A stretch of 64,000 bases of DNA from Atriophallophorus winterbourni (Eukaryota; Platyhelminthes; Trematoda; Plagiorchiida; Microphallidae): positions 1 through 64,000 of the forward strand of contig JACCGJ010002824.1 in NCBI GenBank assembly GCA_013407085.1, written 5' to 3'. Under the pieces are notes generated by a model. It was not told where the DNA came from, ran no database searches, and was given only the letters and a program-made list of their open reading frames with translations. The translations under genes were made by a program, and so were the position numbers. Each line of letters begins with the position of its first letter. The stretch's first letter is position 1. Shown here piece after piece: positions 18,095 through 30,324 of the stretch.

Positions 18095-20527
18095 GAAGAA
18101 TCAAAAATAAGAAGATGCTCTAAAATTGCTACAACGAATAGCGAGCAAAATGGAGGACAACCTAAGCATGGTAACCATGGGATGTAATCAGAGAATAACT
18201 TACCCCAGTCACAGTCCAAACCCTGCTTGAAAGTTGAGACGGAACTACAGGAGATGAGATCTTCAGGGAGCTTGTTCCAGAAGTTGACCACCCTGAAGCT
18301 GAAAAAGTTTTTCCTAGAATCTAGTCGACATCGTTCCTTAGCAAGCTTGAGTGCGTGTCCGCGAGTGCCCAGCTTAGGACTTAAGGTAAAGATGTCATCT
18401 GGATTAACGCCGCTTAAGCCCTTTAAGATCCTAAAGGTTTCAATCAAATCACCTCTCAAACGACGACGCTTAAGAGAGAAAAGACCCAGAGCCCAAAGGC
18501 GATCAGCATAACTTTTCCCACGCTGACCCTCAATCATGCGTGTTGCTAGTCGCTGGACGCTTTCAAGTCGAATGATATCCTTCTGGTAGTGAGGACACCA
18601 CGCCTGGACACAATATTCCAAATGCGGCCTGACTAACGCCTTGTAAAGTGGCAGGAACACGTCGGGACTTCTGCTGGAAAGCACCGACTTCAACCGAAAG
18701 AGCACATTGCGTGCACGTTGCGCTGCAACAGCGCATTGGTCCTCCCATGAGAAGTCAGCTCTAACTAGAACACCCAAGTCCTTAACCCGCTGTGTGGCAT
18801 CAACGCTAATAGGAGTACCTGACACCTGGACTGTGATCTTGTCGACCAGAGAAGACAAGAGTTGGCACTTATTGAGGTTCAGTGGGAGGTCCCAAAGTAT
18901 GGACCAGTCAATGACCCGCTCGAGGTCGTGCAACAGAGTATCTTCATTCGTTGAACCAATGAACTTCACGTCATCCGCAAAAATGAAGCACGGGCACTCC
19001 AAGATAGGCGACAAGTCATCGATAAAAATCAGAAAGAGTAGCAGACCTAGCACAGACCCCTGAGGCACCTCACTTATCACCTCCGTTTGGATCGACAACG
19101 TAGATTCTACTCGCACTCTAAAGGTCCTACCTGTCAGGAATGATTTTATCCAAGCAAGTAAATTACCCCGTATGCCTTTTGCTGCCAGCTTAGTTTCTAA
19201 AAATCTGTGGCTGACGGAATCGAAAGCCTTGCTAAAATCTAGGTAGAGCGCTTCGACCGGCTTCCCTTCATCCAACCTTTTCGTAGCAATATTGAGGAAA
19301 CTCAAGAGGTTAGTCAAACAAGACCTCCCTTTCAGGAATCCATGTTGAGCTACACTAAGTAGAGAATGCTGGCAGAGATGCTGGCAGATTTTGTCGCGTA
19401 TAAGTCTCTCCAATACTTTCGAGACGATGCTGGTCAGGCTGACTGGTCTATAGTTACCAAGAATCAACCTGCAACCACCTTTGTGTATTGGTACTACTAT
19501 GGCTTTTTTCCACTCACGAGGAACCATTGCCGAGTGCAAACATGAATTAAAGAGCTCACATAGTGGTTCTGCAAGCACTGGGGCGAGATTTCTCAACATA
19601 ATTGAGTGGATGTGATCCGGACCCTCAGCCTTGTTAGCACGAACATGAATAAGAGCTCCATACACCTCCGCCTCATTAAAGGACAAATCATCTAATGCAG
19701 GGACACCAGATGGAAAGTTAAGCAACTCAGGCGGTGTGAGTAAAGAATTATCCCTACGCTGAACGCTACTGAAAAACTTTGAGAAGGCTGCCGCCTTAGC
19801 TAGGTCACTAGTAGCTACTTGTCCATCCTCTAGTTTTAAGTCACCGATGTTTACCCCTAGTTTTCCTTCAGATTGCGCGTAACTGTAAAACCTTTTCGGG
19901 TTGGATTTAGCATCTCTGGCTAAGGATAACTCAAACTTCTGTTTGAGCACACGCTGCATTTTGACACAAGCGTTTCGGGCGGTTCTGTAACGGACCCACG
20001 AACCAGAGGTGAGCGATAGCCTATATTGCCTCCATAAGCGATCACGTTTACGAATAGAACGACGAACGCTGGGAGACCACCAGGGTGGCCGCTGGTGCTT
20101 ATTCACGCATTGCAGTGGAGCATGCAGGTCTTGTAGCCCGTTAAGAAATCTGCAAATTCTGTCCCAGTTTTCAGTTACACTAGAATCACTCGAGAACAGA
20201 AGGTAAGATTTTGATGACTGTAAAAGTAGGCCCCAGTCAACACGCCTAAAATTACGTCTAGGGCGCGCAAGAGGTTTGTGAAAACGCAACAGCGCTTCGA
20301 AGCCTAACATTACGTGGTCGCTTTTGCCAAGAGGGGGTAGGAACTTGACATTCTTGACAGCTTCTAGCTGAGACGACAGCATCAAGTCAAGAGTGGATGG
20401 AGTGCATCCATCGCGGAACCTAGTGGGTTTGTTCGCGTGCTGATGTAATCCATGATAGTGGATCCAATCGAGAAAAGATGCAGATTGCTCAGTGAGTACC
20501 CCTGAGGGAGCTGACCAGTCTATATCT
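18095..20527 (-). mobile_element. CR1-like LINE (copy LC), endonuclease end and full RT
   Basis: The longest uninterrupted LINE frame in this cluster, running on the minus strand from the SINE junction at 20527 (IDIDWSAPSG, the GDFN-downstream part of the endonuclease). Next come STLDLMLSS and LPPLGKSDHV (endonuclease C-terminus). RT follows: NKAEGPDHIHSIML, GNYRPVSLTSIVSKVLERL, YLDFSKAFDSVSHRF, FADD. The C-terminal block has LESVQRLATRM and FRVVNFWNKLPEDL. No internal stop. The usual GVPQGSVLGP reads EVPQGSVLGL, two changes in a conserved loop that could impair RT. The N-terminal codons upstream of 20527 come from the SINE and are not LINE protein. Confidence 0.92.
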
Positions 20528-20720
20528 ATGAGTTCAAGTTGCACAGGGCTGAAGGTGGCTAAAAGCCAATCACGCGCCCAGATTTCCTCCGACGGTATGC
20601 AATTGAGCACCCAGCACTTCGATATCGAGTATACAGTTCGTACTTTTCACACGTTTTTGTTTCCGAATATCTAGAAAGTAAGGTAGGGTTTCTCTTCACC
20701 AGCACAGTGAGAGGTCATCT
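20527..20720 (-). repeat. SINE B copy joined to LINE LC
   Basis: On the minus strand: CTCTCACTGTGCTGGTGAAG near 20700, the GTGTGAAAAGTACGAACTG segment, GGGCGCGTGATTGGC, then CCCTGTGCAACTTGAACT at 20527-20545. LINE LC begins immediately after the tail. A close copy lies at 22124-22340. Confidence 0.65.
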
Positions 20721-20757
20721 ATTCAGGAAACAATGCAATAATATGCGTGAACAATGT

Positions 20758-20862
20758 GTGGTGTATGAAATCACTAGCCTAGTTGATGTAAAGTGAAACA
20801 CAGTCATAAACTGCATGTGGGCTTATTTACTGTCAGGTTGTCCAGGCCTAGACAGATATGAT
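20758..20862 (-). repeat. Decayed SINE A fragment
   Basis: About 105 bp resembling the SINE A core: ATGAAATCACTAGCCTAG on the left, ACTGTCAGGTTGTCCAGGCC then TAGACAGATATGA on the right. It lies in the 3' flank of the LINE at 20900-22123 and is repeated at 22376-22474 as part of the tandem duplication. Confidence 0.55.
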
Positions 20863-20899
20863 AAAAATGTAAAAATACGTTTTTTTGTTTTTTTATAAG

Positions 20900-22123
20900 T
20901 TTTTATATTAGACAATATGCGGAAATATGATAGACCATTTAACGTCTAATTCTCTTTTATAGCTCAACACATTTGGGAGGCTTACGATACAATCAGGGAG
21001 CTTGTTCCAGAAGTTGACCACACGGTTGCTGAAAAAGTGCTCACGTGCCAGACACCTGGGCCTACTCTTGAGAAGTTTCATGGAAGTACGCTTTGTAGCT
21101 GCTTTAGGTGCAAGTTTAAGGATTTTAGTAATATTATCACCCGTAGTACCCTTTAGAATCTTTAAGGCTTCTATTAGGTCACCTCGCAGCCGCTGTCTCT
21201 TTAGTGAGAACAAACCGAGGTCCTTGAGTCTAGCCTCATAGGTTTTACCTGTCTGACCCTCAACCATCCTAGTCGCAAGGCGCTGGACCCTTTCGAGACA
21301 TGCTATATCCTTTTTAAGTACGGTGCCCAGGATTGAACGCAGTACTCCAAGTGAGGCCGCACGACTACTTTGTATAAGGGAATGAAGATTGAAGGTTTTC
21401 GGCAAGATAACGCTGAGCGAAGTCTGAACAATTCTCTGCGAGCCTTGTTTGCAGCTTCGGCACATTGAGTAGCCCATTTAAAATCGCCTGTTATAGTAAT
21501 GCCAAGATCCTTCACTTTCTGAGCAGCCGCTATTCTGATAGTTCCTTCACCAACTTCTAGTTGGGTTGTCGCTAAATCAGTCGTCAGAAGACAGCTCTTG
21601 CCCAAGTTTAGTGACAAGTCCCAGGTCTTTGTCCACTCGATTACTTTTTCTAAATCAGAGATAAGCGTATCTCTACTGTCGGTTCCTAGGATCTTGACAT
21701 CATCAGCAAACAGGAAGCAGCGTGAACTCAAGCACGCTGCCAGGTCGTTCACAAAAATAAGAAAAAAGTAATGGACCAAGCACCGAGCCTTGAGGCCCTC
21801 CACTTAGAATCAGTGATTCCTGCGAGCACTCCCCTGCATTTCTAACATAGTTAGTGCGATTTGTTAAGAAGCTGTCTAACCATCGATGTAGGTCACCTGT
21901 GACGCCACACATACTTAGTTTGTGCAGAAGGTACCTATGGTTCACTGAGTCAAATGCCTTCTGAAAATCAAGATAGCGGACTTCGAATACTCTCCCTTCA
22001 TTGAAGCGTAATGTCACTTCGTCCAGAAAGCTTAGAAGATTGGTTAGGCAGGACCTTCCTTTCCAGAATCCGTGCTGGGCATCGGATAGTAAGGAATTGG
22101 CTACCAAATGTTTACATACCTGG
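20900..22123 (-). mobile_element. CR1-like LINE (unit 1 of tandem duplication)
   Basis: Minus-strand RT remnant from about 22123 (HQVCKHLVANSLL), through QHGFWKGRSCLTNLLSFLDE and FQKAFDSVNHRYLL. A frame break follows near 21760, then CFLFADDVKILG (about 21700) and RLATRMVEGQTG. The C-terminus includes FFSNRVVNFWNKLPDCIV, with a stop near 20910. It is strongly similar to 22500-24000 and belongs to a different subfamily from LA-LC (KILKGTTGDN). Frameshifts near 21340 and 21760 inactivate it. Confidence 0.87.
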
Positions 22124-22340
22124 TGCTGTTCAAGTTCTAGTTCAAGTTCAAGTTGCACAGGGCTGAAGGTGGCTAAAAGTCAATCACGCGCCCAGATTTC
22201 CTTCAACTGGATGCGGTTGAGCACCCGGTTCTTCGATATCGAGTATACAGTTCGTACTTTTCACACGTTCTTGTTTCCGAATATCTGAAAAGTAAGGAAG
22301 GGTTTCTCTTCTTCAGCACGGTGAGAGGTCAGCTATTCAG
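22124..22340 (-). repeat. SINE B copy at tandem duplication junction
   Basis: Near-identical to 20527-20720. On the minus strand it ends in (TTGAAC)n variants at 22124-22152, then directly the LINE segment GCACCAGGTATG. Adjacent 22341-22500 repeats 20721-20880 of unit 1, including the decayed SINE A at 22376-22474. Confidence 0.65.
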
Positions 22341-22499
22341 GAAACAATGCAATAATATGCGTGAACAATGAGTGGTGTATGAAATCACTAGCCTAGCCGA
22401 GGTAAAGTGAAACAATGTCATAGACTGCATGTGTGCTAATTTGCTGTCAGGTTGTCCAGGCCAAGACACATAGTATAAAAATGTAAAAATACCAATTTT

Positions 22500-24000
22500 T
22501 GTTTTTTATTAGACAATTTGCGGAAATACGATAGACCATTTAACGTCTAATTCCCTTTTACAGCCTGACACATTTGGGAGGCTTACTACGGAATCTGGGA
22601 GCTTGTTTCAGAAGTTGACCACACGTTTGCTGAAAAAGTTCTCACGTGCCAGACACCTGGGCCTACTCTTAAGAAGTTTCATAGAATTACCCCTTGTAGC
22701 TGTTTTAGGCGCAAGTTTAAGGATTTCAGTAATATTATCACCCGTAGTACCCTTTAGAATCTTTAGGGCTTCTATTAGGTCACTTCGCAGCCGCCGTATC
22801 TTTGATGAGAACAAACCGAGTTCCTCGAGTCTAGCCTCATAGGTTTTACCTGTCTGACCCTCAACCATCCTAGAGCAAGACACTTGACCCTTTCGAGACA
22901 TGCTTTATCCTTTTTTAATTACGGTGTCCAGGATTGAACGCAGTATTCCAAGTGAGGCCGCACGACTACTTTAGATAAGGGAATGTAGATTGAAGGTTTT
23001 CGGCAAAATAACGCTAAACGGAGTCTGAACAATTCTCTGCGAGCCTTGTTTGCAGCTTTGGCACATTGAGTAGCCCATTTAAAATCACCTGTTATAGTAA
23101 TGCCAAGATCCTTCACTTTCTTAGCAGCATCTATTCTGATAGTTCCTCCACCAACTTCTAGTTGGGTTGTCGCTAAATCAGTCGTCAGATGACAGCTTTT
23201 GCCCAAGTTTAGTGACAAGTCCCAGGTCTTTGTCCACTCGATTACTTTTTCTAAATCAGAGATAAGCGTATCTCTACTGTCGGTTCCTAGGATCTTGACA
23301 TCATCAGCAAACAGGATGCAGCGTGAACTCAAGCACGCTGCCAGGTCGTTCACAAAAATAAGAAAAAGTAATGGACCGAGCACCGAGCCATGAGGCACTC
23401 CACTGAATATCACTGGTTTCGCCGAGCACACCTCTGCAATTCTAACATAGTTAGTGCGATTTGTTAAGAAGCTGTCTAACCATCGATGTAGGTCACCTGT
23501 GACGCCACACATACTTAGTTTGTGCAGGAGGTACCTATGGTTCACCGAGTCAAATGACTTTTGAAAATCAAGATAGCAGACTTCGACTACTCTCCCTTCA
23601 TCGAGACGTAATGTCACTCCATCCAGAAAGCTTAGAAGATTGGTTAGGCAGGACCTTCCTTTCCAGAATCCGTGCTGGGCATCGAATAGTAAGGAATTGG
23701 CTACCAAATGATTACATACCTGGTGCCGAACGATTTTTTCCAAGCACTTCCAAAGAATGCTTGTCAGGCTTACTGGCCTGTAGTTGCGTACATCCGAAAT
23801 TGGACCCTTTTTGTATATGGCTATTACCGCCGCTCGTTTCCAATCATCCGGTGGTATACTTTGGAGTAAGGTAGCTTCGAAAAGATTTCTGATTGCAAGG
23901 CTAACTATATTCGCGAGCGGTTTAAGAATAGCCGGATGTATACCGTCGGGGCCAGCTGTCTTAGTTTTATCCAGCTGCGACAGAACTGTGGTGACCATTT
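22500..24000 (-). mobile_element. CR1-like LINE (unit 2, longer copy)
   Basis: From 24000: VLSQLDKTKTAGPDGIHP, NYRPVSLTSILWKCLEKI, QHGFWKGRSCLTNLLSFLDG, FQKSFDSVNHRYLL, SGVPHGSVLGPLLFLIF (usual Q changed to H) and ILFADDVKILG (about 23300). The frame continues to about 22919, then after a break FFSKRVVNF near 22610. Truncated 5' within RT, so there is no endonuclease. It is the source or sister of unit 1 at 20900-22123. Confidence 0.87.
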
Positions 24001-24029
24001 CCTGACAATGAATATGTATTCGCGTTTGT

Positions 24030-25075
24030 ATATATCACAATTTGATTGTACAAAATTTTTGGCAATTTTTGCTTATGATTAGTATATCATGGATAACTAA
24101 GCCTAGAATTATTTATTTATTTATTTATTCATTCATCTATATATCCAAGTAACAAACACGGGTGGGTAACAATTATATACGGCTGGAGTCCAATTATCGA
24201 GAGTTCTGTGTAGATTAGTGATGCATGAGTGTCTTGTTTTGAATGCGTGTTATTTTTTCGATTTAATAATGAAGTCGTTAGCAACAAATCTCTCTAGAAG
24301 TTTAGTGACCACTAGCTACAACTGACTGGTCTTTAGTGAGAAACATCAGATCGGTTCAAACTTGTGTATTTCGGAGTGATCAACACACATTTCCACTCAA
24401 TAAGAACCTTGCTACAAAACAGTGGCAGGTTGAGGAGATCAAAGAGTGGTGAGAATAGAGCATTAGTGCAATTTGTGAAAATTAACAGTGTTGGTTTGTC
24501 AGCACCTTGCGACGGTTTTTTATTTAACCCAAGTCGTAACACCAAGACGCTGTTGAGGTTCACAGAAATGCACCGTATTGTGTCAATTTACCACTTAAGC
24601 GGACGCTTAACATATCATAAGCGCTATTCTGGTAGGAAACATGAGAGTAACATTGAGTGAGTTCGTTGGCAGATTGAGAGAGTTCGAGGTAGTTTTCTTC
24701 ACCATCTGGAAGAAGTGCTTCGAGGTCCGATCAATTTTTACATTAAATTAACGAGATACTGTTCTCTATTCTCCTGAACAAGATTAGTAAATTTGTTCCT
24801 CAGTAAACAGCAGGACTCCCAGGAATCATGTGTTATCTGCAGTAAGTGGTTTATTTACGCACACATTCTCAATTCTATCTATTCCCGTGTTCGAATCCTG
24901 GTCACGAATTTGAATCGTTTCTTCATTTTATTAAATCGCATCTTAAGCAATGTTCAATTTTGTCTAGTTTCTTCAGTTTTGATGACCAGCATTTTTTGGG
25001 ATCAGTGTTAATCGGTGCCAAGTCGATGCCTTTTTTACGGGCTATGAATAAATCAACCGTATCAAATTTTTGATC
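24030..25075. other. AT-rich spacer with decayed (ATTT)n LINE tail
   Basis: At 24040-24130 a plus-strand sequence ends in (ATTT)n and resembles the LINE-U tail (GATTGTACAAA ... then ATTTATTTATTT). The rest of 24130-25075 has only short frames without recognisable motifs. Confidence 0.4.
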
Positions 25076-25079
25076 ATTT

Positions 25080-25530
25080 TTCGAGCGTCACTAGCGTTTT
25101 TCGCCTTATATATATTGTCGAAAACGATGACAACATGATCATTTCAACCCACTGATGCTTTATAGTGGATAAAATCGATTACATTTTCCACCCTTGTAAT
25201 AACAAGATCGAGTATGGACTGTGTGTTTTTGCCTCTGAAGGGAGGGCTGTTTAGATGTAGTTTTATACAAGAATTTCGTTCAACATTTCGTAGAATAATT
25301 AAATCAAGAGCATTGACAGGATAAATTCATGAATATAAAATGACCAACGATCAAGACATTTTTGTGATATCTAAATAACAGCTGATTTTTCCTAAGTAAA
25401 CTAGCATATTATGCTTCGTGTGTTAACGGCGGTTGTTGAATCACACCGGAAACACAGTTTTACCGGTTTCTTATTCAAGTGAGACCACAATGTTTCTCCA
25501 GTATCCAATCGTTTTATGTGATTTTTATGA
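25080..25530 (-). mobile_element. LINE endonuclease remnant
   Basis: Minus-strand reading gives PFRGKNTQSILDLVITRVEN (about 25180-25240) and DHVVIVFDNIYK (about 25090-25140). These match the endonuclease C-terminus (LDLVIT ... SDHVVI). Upstream frames to about 25530 are full of stops. It is an old fragment of uncertain family. Confidence 0.6.
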
Positions 25531-25699
25531 GCGTGAGGTCGCGGTCTGCTCGAATTCGGTACGTGATCCCAATTCACTTATTACATTTACTCTGCTTAGA
25601 TTCAACGTATTCTCTTTACATATTTTATCTCAATATTAATTTGAATCCATTAAATATTTACGGTAAAAAATGCAATGGAAAACCTCATGATCTTCTCGT

Positions 25700-28600
25700 A
25701 TTTAGGTACGTAAATTATCTAAGCCTAGTAATTGTACTGTCAGATTCGACACTGACACTTCAGTTATTCTGAAAAAATTGAAAAAATTAGAATCGGAAGT
25801 GTCAGAACTTAGAAATGAACAAACATTATACAATTCCACCCGTAATTCTCTAAAACCTCTTTTATCACTCATAAACTCTGATATAGGTATAGACAAAGAT
25901 ATATTGATTCAAGCCAATGAGTTCATAGAAACCATGAGCACGGAAATATATTAAAGAGAAGCTCTTTCAAACAGTGTTATCTTCTTCAATGTTGCAGATA
26001 ATTATCCTTTAAACGATTATAAAAAGGTATCTTTTCAACATATGGCATCCACATAGAATGTTTCACTGTAGTCTGACTACGTAAAAACACAATTAAACAA
26101 CGTACTCCTGTTTTATTAAAATTCACAGATAGGATTTCTGCATCGTAATAACTTCATAATAAGAACTTTTAAAAAGTATTCCAAGGTTCTCGAATGTGGT
26201 CCTAATACCGGACTTAACACCCGTGCAACGTAAAGTCAACTATAAAAAATGAAATTTATCAACTACACTATATGTAACAATACTTCAGATAAAAATGAAC
26301 GAATGCAATGCGAATCTCTAAGTGAAACTAACTCTAATAATTCACAAAGTTCAACAGCCGTGCCTGATAATCATGGCACGTGTGAAACACGTTTTTTGCA
26401 TTTACGCTCACCGCGTTTACCTAAATTAAGACAAACGAGAGCCCCTTTTTACCAAATCCTCCTTTGTTCAGAAAGGCAGTAATCAGACAACCTCCCCGAA
26501 AACTTTTGAAGACAACTAATTATAGAAGAGGTTCACATAGTCTCGATAACCGTATTGAAACATCTTCTCGTTTCCTAATGAATAACCACCTACTATATAA
26601 GCAAACGCATCACCATTCACCAACTCCTATACCTTTTCGTAATATTCAACCTTATTATGATTTACCACCTCCTATACCTTTTCGTAATATACAACCTCAT
26701 TATAATTCAGCTAACATTACACAATATCCCTCTTCTTATAAAAATTATATACACCAAACTTTAATTTATAATCCATATGTATCTCACTCTACTTATGAAC
26801 CATACTTCAACACTAATACCACTTTTTTTCAAAAACATATGTATTGAATTTCAAGCCTATGAAACTCTCTTATGCACCCACCCCGAATTTTTTGATTTCC
26901 GACCTTTCTGTTGTTCGTTTTCTGGTCATAAATGCTAGATAAATTATACCTGAAATCCATATAATAAGATCTTACCTTTCTTCTAAACCTGCAGACATTA
27001 TTCTTGTAACTGAATCCTGGACTCGTGATGATCATTCCGACTCTAAGCTCATCATACCTAACTACCAGATATTTAGGAGAAACCTCATACTAAAACGAGG
27101 TGGCGGTTGCCTCATTTATGTGCATTCAAGACTTAAAGCGAATATCTAACATATTCGAATTTACCTGAACTTGGACTTTTATTATGGATAGAACTACCTA
27201 TGCTAGATCTTTTAATAGGTTGCATCTACTACACACCAGGCTAAACTTTATCTAATCTGGACACACTAACTCAAGCTTTCATCGATGCGTCTTTATATCA
27301 TGCACGCCATAAACTCATAGCCACTGATTTCAACATGCCTAATTTAAACTGGCACAAACGAAGTAAAGTTAGCTCTCATAAAAATTTCATGAGAACGCTT
27401 GACGTACTAGGTTACAAACAATTTATTGATAGACCAACTAGAAGGGCTACATTCTTGACTTAGTCTTCACATTAAATATTGATCCAACCAACTTACTAAC
27501 ATAGCCTTCCTCCTTTAATGGGGATCATAAAATATTATCCTTCCAACTACCATGCACTTGCAAACCTGCTAATGAGGCTAAGACTCTTGACCGTTACATC
27601 GATTGGAAGCTGCTTTTAACACTTATAAGGATTGAAGATTGGTCTCAATTCTTCCTTTTAAATAAATTTCTAACCATATCTTCTACATTCCATTCGGAAA
27701 TTATAGGTTTAATCGACAGAGCGAGCAGCCCTAAAAAACGCATAAAACAAACTAGGCTCGAGAAAAAACAAAATAAAATAAAACAATGGTCTACAGTTGC
27801 AATGAACAATAATGATATCTTCGCTCGTTCACGTTCCAATGAACTATTAAGTGACCACAAACTTATTCTAGACCACAAATTGAAAACATAAGAAAATAGA
27901 GCACTGAACAGTTGTGATAAGCTAAAATCACTTAGCAGACTATTTAAATCACTATCCGTAAACTCAACCAGCAACGTAGATTGTATTATTCAGGATCAAA
28001 TTTATTATTCTGCAGGAATAAGAATTACAGACCATAATACAATCTGTGAAGAATTTCCTAAATATTTTAATACTACAAACAATATTTCCATCTATAAAGA
28101 TATCACAGTCCAACATGGATTCCTTAGCCAAAGGTCTTGAGTAAACTGCCAGTTAGAATACTTATATCTCATAACCGCTTCCCTTGAACAAGGACTAGCA
28201 GTGATTGATGATTTGTTGGACATAAGCAAAGCTTTCGATCGGGTTCCTTATACGCTACTCCTTTTGAAGTTATCATGTTTAGGTATTCATGGGCCTTTAT
28301 TCAGCTGGTTCCGTTCTTTTCTATCTGACCGCACCTTTTCGGTTCACGTTAATGGTGTTACCTCAACTAATCAGCCGATTTCAAGTGGCGTAATTCAAGG
28401 CAGCGTTCTAGGTCCACTTCTTTTTCTTATCTATGTTAATGATCTACAAAATTTTGTAGATCACTCTAAGCTATTTATCTTCGCGGATAACATAAAAGTC
28501 GTCACAACATCTCCACCTGGTTAAGTGTCACAGGCTCTGAAACCCCTAACCGTGATCTTGCCTCTCTATCTAGCTGGAACTCACAATGTAGATTAGAAAT

Positions 28601-29385
28601 TTCTGGTTCTAAGATACACTATATGGGATTACGTTGTTCAATCCCTTCTAACACACTAACGATAAATGGCTCAAATATCTCACTTTATGCAAAAATCAGG
28701 GCCTTGGATTTAGATACTCCTCTCCTCTCAATTTTCATGAACAAGATAGACACCTTATCGTGAGAGCAAGACAAAACGTTGGCTTAGTTAACCATAAATT
28801 TCTCTTACGCGAGAGTAAAATAGCATTGTATAAGATGAAGGTCCTTCTAATTCTCGATTATTGTAATATCATCTATTCTCACATGGGTAGGCGTGATTGT
28901 TTTCTCTTAGAGAGACTTCAACGTAATTCCACCAAAATAACTTTGAACTATTCTAACCCTTTGCCTTATCATGAAACGTGTAATTTGCTGAGTGTCGAAC
29001 CACTATGGCAACGCAGAATTCGTCTGAATCTGCTTTTTTTTCTTCTGAATCATTACCCAGCAGCGAGTTAAGCTTCAGTCTGGCATGCGCTTTCGCGAAT
29101 ATATTCAATATGTTCTGCGCAATCGAACAAGGCTATTGAATACCTCTTTGTCTTGCGCTAAAGTTGAACGTAACTTTTTGTTAATTAGATATGAACAACT
29201 TTGAAATTCTCTTCCTCTACATTTCCTTATGTGTACATCTACAGGAAAATTTAAAACGCTTGTAGGAAATCTTACCGTTCACTCGCTATCCAAAATCCTC
29301 ATTATAAACGCTTTTCCAGACATTCTATACACTCATGGGATCCCAGGTTTCTAAATCCACATCTTTCTGCATATTTTGATATATC
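25700..29385 (+). mobile_element. LINE-U copy D, near full length, decayed
   Basis: The only copy here with both ORFs. ORF1 (25740-26850, broken) has a coiled coil (ILKKLKKLESEVSELRNEQ), an RRM-like block (VIFFNVADNYPLNDYKK), and a C-terminus with a 45-bp (15-aa) tandem duplication, PIPFRNIQPYYDLPP (26626-26715). ORF2 from 26880 has an endonuclease (SWTRDDHSDSKLIIPNYQIF; KRGGGCLIYVHSRL; FIDRPTR). RT at 28201-28524 has FDRVPYTLLLLKL, GVIQGSVLGPLLFLIYVNDL and IFADNIKVV. FADD is changed to FADN and stops are frequent. The 3' domain ends with KVERNFLLIRYEQL near 29160-29200. It is inactive. Confidence 0.85.
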
Positions 29386-30320
29386 ATGAGGTTAGATAGT
29401 ATTCTCTGGATAACTGGCCATTTAAGTGTCAGGTTACCGGACCCAAAAAATGCTTTTACACTAATTTATCTCCACATTGCCTTCGATAACATTTTTCTAT
29501 GCACCATTATGTATATAACTGTATTTTATTTCGCACGAGGCTTAGAAATGTCACATTTTATCCAAACGTGCAAAATAATAAAAATCTACAAAGAAAATGA
29601 AAAACGTAAAAAACTATTAAAAACAATATGTTTTTTAATGTACATTCTTATTTCCTAAATGATGTACTATTTCACTTCGATGACCTCTCACCGTGCTGGT
29701 GAATAGAAAATCTTTCATTATATTCCAGTTTCTTCGAATAACGAACCATCACTGTAATTGGCTCGAAATCTATCCGCCCGAGATTTGTTCCGTATGCGAT
29801 TCACTCTCCTGCAGATAACGAAAATCCGGCTGGTGAACAAATTTTGGTTCGATTCGTTGACAATTCTTTAAAAGTTTTGGAGCACAGCACCCTACTGCCT
29901 ACTACATGCTATTAGCCACACCATCTCTCATCCCCAACAATTTCTCATACTTTCTTATTTCGATGGATTTATGTTCTCTTTTCAAACTTTCCAACCAACC
30001 TTTTCGTAAAAACATGAATATATGCATATATAATTTGTTTATTTTTTATGACAACATCATTACAATTCGCACCACATTTTCCATAATTACCTTCCATTTC
30101 TGTTCTCCATTTGTTTGTTGCATCCTTGCCATTCGTAAATCTTGACATAATTTAAATGAAATTTTATTTTTATTAGACATTGAAAATGTATTCTTACCTA
30201 CTGTATATTCATTTCCCTTATTGAACGGAAAAAATGTTTGAAAATCCCGCTCACTTCGGTCAGTTGCACTGTACTATTTTCTTTTGCAGTTCAAATTTTG
30301 ATAAACTGATCATGTATTGC
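29386..30320. other. Spacer with SINE B-like start
   Basis: At 29683-29705 the plus strand reads GACCTCTCACCGTGCTGGTG, the start of SINE B. The following 150 bp only loosely resemble that family. The remainder is AT-rich with no recognisable gene. Confidence 0.4.
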
Positions 30321-30324
30321 ATGA

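Noticed and set aside
18085..18110. Hammerhead ribozyme (CTGATGA motif), as known in schistosome Sm-alpha SINEs
   Set aside because: CTGATGAAG is present, but I could not find the GAAA and cleavage-site segments in a foldable arrangement.
20527..20610. N-terminus of the LC LINE protein
   Set aside because: These codons translate the SINE B tail and body. The frame is open across the junction by chance and starts with TTG.
24364..24660. 98-codon plus-strand frame as a gene
   Set aside because: No motif, no relation to neighbours, and it lies in AT-rich spacer.
29786..29915. Possible LTR-element pol tail (FVDNSLKVLEHSTLLPTT)
   Set aside because: It resembles the end of some pol polyproteins, but it is too short and isolated to assign.
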